The translations under genes and the position numbers were made by a program. The notes beneath the pieces were generated by a model. That model saw only the letters and a list, made by a program, of their open reading frames with translations. It ran no database searches and had not been told where the DNA came from. Shown piece after piece: positions 62,911-64,000 of a stretch of DNA of 64,000 nucleotides (positions within the stretch are counted from its first letter, which is position 1; the number at the start of each line of letters is the position of its first letter). Source of the DNA: Pandoraea pneumonica (lineage in GTDB: Bacteria; Pseudomonadota; Gammaproteobacteria; Burkholderiales; Burkholderiaceae); assembly GCF_902459645.1 (NCBI RefSeq), contig NZ_CABPSK010000007.1:62001-126000 (forward strand). Reading direction: 5' to 3'.

Positions 62911-64000
62911 TTACTCGAAGTTGCGGCGGCGCACTTGCGCAGCGACCAGCGCGTACATGATGCCTGCGATTGCCGTGCATCCACAGAACGTCGTGACGAT
63001 GGCGTATCCCATTGCCATCGGGCCGCTAAAGAACAGATGCGAGATCGTGGCGGCTACCGTCGGCCCCAGCGCAAGGCCGAGCAGGTTCTGCACGAGGAAG
63101 AACAGCGACGAGAGCTTGCCCATCATGCGTCCCGGCGTGATCTGCGCCATCGTGGCCCCGGCGGACGACGGGATCGGGCTGGCAAAGAACGTGTGGCACA
63201 CGTACAGCACGACGGCCAACAGATGGTTATCCGTGAAGGCAAGAAAGAACGTGGCCAGACAAGAAAGGAACGTCGAGACCATGGCCACTTCGAGCGGCGC
63301 TGCACGGCGCCCACGGCGCGACAGCCGGTCCATGACCGCGCCGAGCAGCACCAGCCCCGCAGGGACCGACACCATCATGAGCGGCCCGAGCATGCGGCCA
63401 ATGCTCGGCAGCGGCAACTGCCAAGCGCGTGCGATCACCGTCGGCAGCCAAGCGTTGAAGCCCGAAATCGCCATGGCATAGAGCGTGGCAGCCGTCCACA
63501 GCGGCACGTAGAGACGCCATTCGCTGCGCATGAAGCGCAGGGCATCGCGATAGCCCGCTGCGTCAGCGGCTTGTTGCTTCACCGCGCGTTTCGGTTCACG
63601 CAACGTCAGCATCAGCAGCGCAAGCGGAATGCCCAACAACCCTGGCACCACAATCACAAACTGCCACGGGCGGAGCGAACCGAGGATCGGCCAGTGCGCG
63701 ACATCGCCGCTCTGCGACAAGCTGAGCAGCGTGCCGCCGACAAACAGCGAGAAGCCCACACCGAGCATCGGCCCCATGTGATAGATGCCGAACGCGCGGC
63801 CACGCCGGTCCGGTGGAAAGGTGTCGCGAATCATCGAGTAGGCCGCCGGTTGCAACGCGCCCTCCCCGATACCGATGCCCGTACGGCCAAGAAAGAGCTG
63901 AACGTAGTTCGACGCAAAGCCGCACAGCACCGTCATCGACGACCAAACGAACACGGCCCAACCGATGATGCCGCGACGGCTGAAGCGGTCGGCAAGATAC
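62911..64000 (-). CDS. MFS transporter (5' end outside window)
   Basis: The frame is open to the right edge, so the start lies beyond 64000. The visible part has about ten membrane segments and the loop motif 'YLADRFSRRGI' at the edge (from the last bases), which is the MFS loop 2-3 signature, then 'GRTGIGIGEGALQPAAYSMIRDTFPPDRRGRAFG' in parts. The pattern resembles the Spinster-like/hexuronate MFS group in proteobacteria. The C-terminus 'LVAAQVRRRNFE' ends 24 bases before its terminator. The substrate is not known. Confidence 0.88.
   Translation of the reverse strand, partial: YLADRFSRRGIIGWAVFVWSSMTVLCGFASNYVQLFLGRTGIGIGEGALQPAAYSMIRDTFPPDRRGRAFGIYHMGPMLGVGFSLFVGGTLLSLSQSGDVAHWPILGSLRPWQFVIVVPGLLGIPLALLMLTLREPKRAVKQQAADAAGYRDALRFMRSEWRLYVPLWTAATLYAMAISGFNAWLPTVIARAWQLPLPSIGRMLGPLMMVSVPAGLVLLGAVMDRLSRRGRRAAPLEVAMVSTFLSCLATFFLAFTDNHLLAVVLYVCHTFFASPIPSSAGATMAQITPGRMMGKLSSLFFLVQNLLGLALGPTVAATISHLFFSGPMAMGYAIVTTFCGCTAIAGIMYALVAAQVRRRNFE

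Overview
The window is a GC-rich, densely coded bacterial chromosome segment with about 47 protein genes and two tRNAs. Family content (Burkholderiales-type porin, 3-hydroxybutyrate dehydrogenase beside a patatin-like protein, a stand-alone second-type IF-1, AcoR-like sigma-54 regulator with ALDH and Fe-ADH) points to a Burkholderiaceae beta-proteobacterium, most likely Pandoraea or a close relative. That placement is inference from gene families, not a database match. No insertion sequence, prophage, CRISPR array or rRNA is visible.

Layout. 1-13.4 kb is mostly housekeeping: a triple CheW-domain protein cut by the left edge, an HD hydrolase, a patatin-like protein, 3-hydroxybutyrate dehydrogenase, EttA, a small ferredoxin, a MazG-like pyrophosphohydrolase, a metallophosphoesterase, an acylphosphatase-like protein lacking the usual catalytic Asn, a GNAT enzyme, IF-1, a CBS protein, an MFS carrier and a glycine-zipper lipoprotein. 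13.6-28.5 kb is a Wzx/Wzy-type exopolysaccharide locus in several divergent units: GumD/WcaJ-like initiating transferase, WecG/TagA-family transferase, GMC oxidoreductase, epimerase, flippase, GH44-like lipoprotein, polymerase, Wza-like and Wzc-like proteins, a DUF6492-type putative transferase and an acyltransferase. A small Cys/His protein and a DUF4434-type lipoprotein follow.

29.9-44.2 kb is the highlight: ten tightly packed minus-strand genes. In transcription order they are WecB (UDP-ManNAc supply), a BcsB-like periplasmic subunit, NfrB (GT2 synthase with a C-terminal tandem MshEN c-di-GMP motif in exact 24-5-24 spacing), NfrA (TPR and outer-membrane barrel), two AlgX/AlgJ-like proteins, an AlgI-like MBOAT, a DltC-like carrier protein, a DltA-like adenylate ligase and an AlgF-like protein. 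Together they read as a c-di-GMP-gated synthase pathway for a ManNAc-containing glycan that is acylated by a hybrid of alginate-type and Dlt-type machinery.

44.6-49.1 kb is one complete TonB system (ExbD, TonB, receptor, ExbB), divergent from a secreted phospholipase D-like protein and a Tat-exported PhoD phosphatase, a combination suggesting phosphoester scavenging. After tRNA-Ala and tRNA-Glu, 52.6-57.8 kb is an alcohol/aldehyde oxidation module: sigma-54 activator, a sigma-54 promoter, an acetaldehyde-type dehydrogenase and an Fe-alcohol dehydrogenase. 58.5-61.2 kb holds an apparent periplasmic amine-oxidation unit (Tat flavin amine oxidase, cytochrome c, exported RidA-like protein), followed by a porin and an MFS carrier cut by the right edge.
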